Of a DNA stretch of 64,000 bases, positions 62,299-64,000 are shown in pieces. Both the position numbers and the translations under genes were made by a program. The notes beneath the pieces are model-generated. The model had not been told where the DNA came from and ran no database searches. It saw only the letters and a list, made by a program, of their open reading frames with translations. Where the stretch lies: positions 153,695 through 217,694 of the forward strand of contig NZ_BMXI01000002.1 of NCBI RefSeq assembly GCF_014651675.1. Reading direction: 5' to 3'. The DNA comes from Roseibacillus persicicus. GTDB taxonomy: Bacteria; Verrucomicrobiota; Verrucomicrobiia; Verrucomicrobiales; Akkermansiaceae. The first letter of the stretch is position 1, and each line of letters begins with the position of its first letter.

Positions 62299-62517
62299 AT
62301 GGAATCGACATTATATCTACTCCCCGGAGTAGGGCTGGGCGTGCTCACGATCTGGAGTCTGGTCACGCGGTCTGTCTTGCTTCCGATTCCTGCCCTTTTC
62401 GACCATGGGCTTCGGGTGGAGGAGAACGAGTCGCCGAAGCTCTTTTGGTTTTTCACCACTCTTTACGGAAGCCTCGGGGTGACTTTCCTCATTCTTTTTG
62501 TGATGGGTTCTTTTTGA
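62299..62517 (+). CDS. Small membrane protein
   Basis: ATG 62299 (MESTLYLLPGVGLGVL; ATG 62293 possible) starts a 72-residue protein with two hydrophobic helices (LLPGVGLGVLTIWSLV and LFWFFTTLYGSLGVTFLILF). It has no recognisable domain. It lies between a cysteine desulfurase and an outer-membrane protein gene. Confidence 0.55.
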   Translation: MESTLYLLPGVGLGVLTIWSLVTRSVLLPIPALFDHGLRVEENESPKLFWFFTTLYGSLGVTFLILFVMGSF

Positions 62518-62531
62518 AGGTAAATACAGAA

Positions 62532-62565
62532 AACCCGTGCCCTTGGTTCACAAGAGGCACGGGCT
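62532..62565 (-). terminator. Terminator of the outer-membrane protein gene
   Basis: CCCGTGCC (62534-62541) pairs with GGCACGGG (62556-62563) around a 14-base loop; on the minus strand TTTTC follows. It suits the minus-strand gene ending at 62607. Confidence 0.75.
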
Positions 62566-62606
62566 CTGACTCAACAGTTTATCGTTCCAATGAAAACAGT
62601 ATCCCG

Positions 62607-63557
62607 TCAGAATTTGTAGACCGCATCCAGGGTGAAGCGGTCCTTGGTGATGTTGTCTTCTTCATCACTCAAAGCGAATTCGTAGCAAAAACCTAAAGAG
62701 AAGTTGTCGTTCAGCTTGCTGCGGAAGCCGACTCCGAGGGTCACGTAGTCCTCCGAACTGCCTGCGCCCCAGTTGAGTAGGTCCGCGCCTTCGGATGGCG
62801 CCACTACTGGGACCACTCCGCCCGCCTGACTGGAAAACGCCGCGTTGCCAGCGCCTTCGTCAAAGACGTAGAACCAGTTGAGTTCCACCAAGGGGATGAA
62901 CCAAGGGTGGACCTCGTAGCTGAGGTGGGCGCTCAGGAATCCTTGGGTGGAAAAGTCGTCGTCCAAGGGGATTTGAATTCCGGTGCCCGCCGCAAACTGC
63001 AGGGCGTCCCAAGCTTTGACGGTTTGGAGGGTGAGGTTGATGTTGCCATCGCCGTCTCCTTGGAAGACCTCGTCGCTTCCCCATGGGAATTCGAACATCG
63101 CACTGACGCTGGCGGCGAAGGCGTTGGCGGGGTCGTAGATGAACGCGTATTTCAGTCCGCCGCCGATGTTGGCAGAGCCTTCTTCCTCGGAAAAGACAGC
63201 GGTGTTGTCGGGATTGAAGTCCACGTAGCCGTCCTTCATCGCCACGATGGAGAGGCGTTCGGTGAGGGCGTATTCGAACTGCAAGGCGTAGAGCTGGAGG
63301 TCGCCGCCGAAGTCGATTTGTCCTCCCCCAGCGAGATTGAGCTGGTTCGGAAATTGGTGGTGCATCGCGATGAAGTGCAACTGGGTCCGGGGCACCGCGA
63401 GGTCGAACAAGGTCGGGTTCGTCATGGGACGAATCAGGCCGGAGAAGGCATCGGCGTCGCCTGTGAGGGGGGTGAGGGCGGGTGCTTCCACGAAGTCCAG
63501 AGAGCCCGCGCCTGCTACCCCGGCGAGGGCGAGGCTGAGGAGTGTTGTCGTTTTCAT
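62607..63557 (-). CDS. Outer-membrane beta-barrel protein
   Basis: ATG 63557 (MKTTTLLSLALAGVAGAGS) supplies a signal peptide; the longer frame starts before it. The 316-residue product has alternating strands (LQLYALQFEYALTERLSIVAM, SEDYVTLGVGFRSKL) and ends DRFTLDAVYKF, with a terminal phenylalanine, so it is an outer-membrane barrel of about 14-16 strands. A likely role is in uptake of hydrophobic compounds, but this is not shown by the sequence. Confidence 0.75.
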   Translation of the reverse strand: MKTTTLLSLALAGVAGAGSLDFVEAPALTPLTGDADAFSGLIRPMTNPTLFDLAVPRTQLHFIAMHHQFPNQLNLAGGGQIDFGGDLQLYALQFEYALTERLSIVAMKDGYVDFNPDNTAVFSEEEGSANIGGGLKYAFIYDPANAFAASVSAMFEFPWGSDEVFQGDGDGNINLTLQTVKAWDALQFAAGTGIQIPLDDDFSTQGFLSAHLSYEVHPWFIPLVELNWFYVFDEGAGNAAFSSQAGGVVPVVAPSEGADLLNWGAGSSEDYVTLGVGFRSKLNDNFSLGFCYEFALSDEEDNITKDRFTLDAVYKF

Positions 63558-63718
63558 AGCGTGTTTACTTGTCACGGAAAACAGCATGCCTGAGTTGACG
63601 AATTCTGGCTCGGCAGGGCTTGGGAAGGACTGCGCAAATTTTGCTTTTCATGCGTTTTTGACGATTTTGAGCACAAAATAGGCAGGAAAGTCGATTTTGC
63701 GGACGTAGTTCTGCTGAA

Positions 63719-64000
63719 GTGAAGAAAGCGACATCCTTATCCATCCTTCTGATTGCCCCCGCATTGATGGGGCAACCTAGCGATGCTGAACTGGAATTCT
63801 TTGAGCGTGAGGTGCGTCCGGTGCTGGCGAACTCTTGCTACGAGTGTCACAGCGTGGAGGCCAAGAAGGTGAAGGCCGGGTTGTGGCTCGACTCGCGCGC
63901 AGCCATTCTCGAAGGAGGCGACAATGGTCCCGCGATTGTGCCTGGTGATCCCGAGGCCAGCTTGCTGATCGAGACCATTCGCTATCAGAATGTCGAGCTC
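63719..64000 (+). CDS. PSCyt1-type cytochrome c-domain protein, 3' truncated by the window
   Basis: The GTG at 63719 starts a short signal peptide (KKATSLSILLIAPALMGQ), followed by ELEFFEREVRPVLANSCYECHS, with one CxxCH heme motif and VPGDPEASLLIETIRYQ. This is the start of PSCyt1-DUF1549/DUF1553 secreted proteins, typical of Planctomycetes and Verrucomicrobia. A DUF1501 partner often follows. Only 94 codons are visible; the gene runs off the window. Confidence 0.85.
   Translation, partial: MKKATSLSILLIAPALMGQPSDAELEFFEREVRPVLANSCYECHSVEAKKVKAGLWLDSRAAILEGGDNGPAIVPGDPEASLLIETIRYQNVEL

Overview
This window comes from a GC-rich, free-living, probably aerobic member of the Verrucomicrobiota, most likely order Verrucomicrobiales. 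The evidence is a PEP-CTERM protein with its sorting tail, a Verru_Chthon-type prepilin-like giant, a formylglycine-type sulfatase with PA14 and adhesin domains, two tiny double zinc-ribbon proteins, DUF2851, DUF3500, and a Planctomycete/Verrucomicrobia-style CxxCH (PSCyt1) protein starting at the right edge. The genus cannot be fixed from the sequence alone.

Layout. 1-3.8 kb: the end of a secreted thioredoxin-like protein with an in-frame TGA, an alpha/beta hydrolase, then yidD-yidC. 4.1-11.4 kb: a lipoprotein amidase and a very large secreted metalloprotease/adhesin gene that is cut by one in-frame TAG. 12-24.6 kb: an exopolysaccharide locus with three glycosyltransferases, a PIG-L deacetylase, a methyltransferase, a flippase, an outer-membrane barrel, a Wza-like exporter and a Wzc-like chain-length/ATPase protein. 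24.6-29.3 kb: an operon of a VIT/vWA/SLBB protein and two small paralogues that look like free-standing secretin gate domains. 29.3-39.7 kb: mainly housekeeping genes (DNA glycosylase, RF3, threonine dehydratase, UvrB, L,D-transpeptidase) with a PEP-CTERM protein. 39.8-41.0 kb: a second secreted thioredoxin-like gene with an in-frame TGA, followed by two tandem copies of a structured, non-coding unit with its own terminator. 41.6-48.7 kb: sulfatase, tRNA-Pro, topoisomerase III. 48.7-52.4 kb: a compact minus-strand row dprA, DUF2851, DUF167, folP. 52.6-64 kb: an orphan Verru_Chthon A-like gene, a DUF1980-type protein, an Mla-type ATPase, DUF3500, a lipocalin, a NifS-like cysteine desulfurase, an outer-membrane protein and a PSCyt1 fragment.

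The most interesting signal is the pair of thioredoxin-fold genes (1-639 and 39826-41013). In each, the reading frame and the protein fold run straight through a TGA codon, both TGAs follow a Glu-Thr pair at the usual place of the redox cysteine, and each is followed by a hairpin at bacterial-SECIS distance. They are candidate selenoproteins that a standard gene caller would break or truncate. Second in interest are the tandem ncRNA-like duplication, the amber-split giant gene and the secretin-gate/VIT operon. No selA, selB, selC or selD gene is present in the window, so selenocysteine use has to be confirmed elsewhere in the genome.
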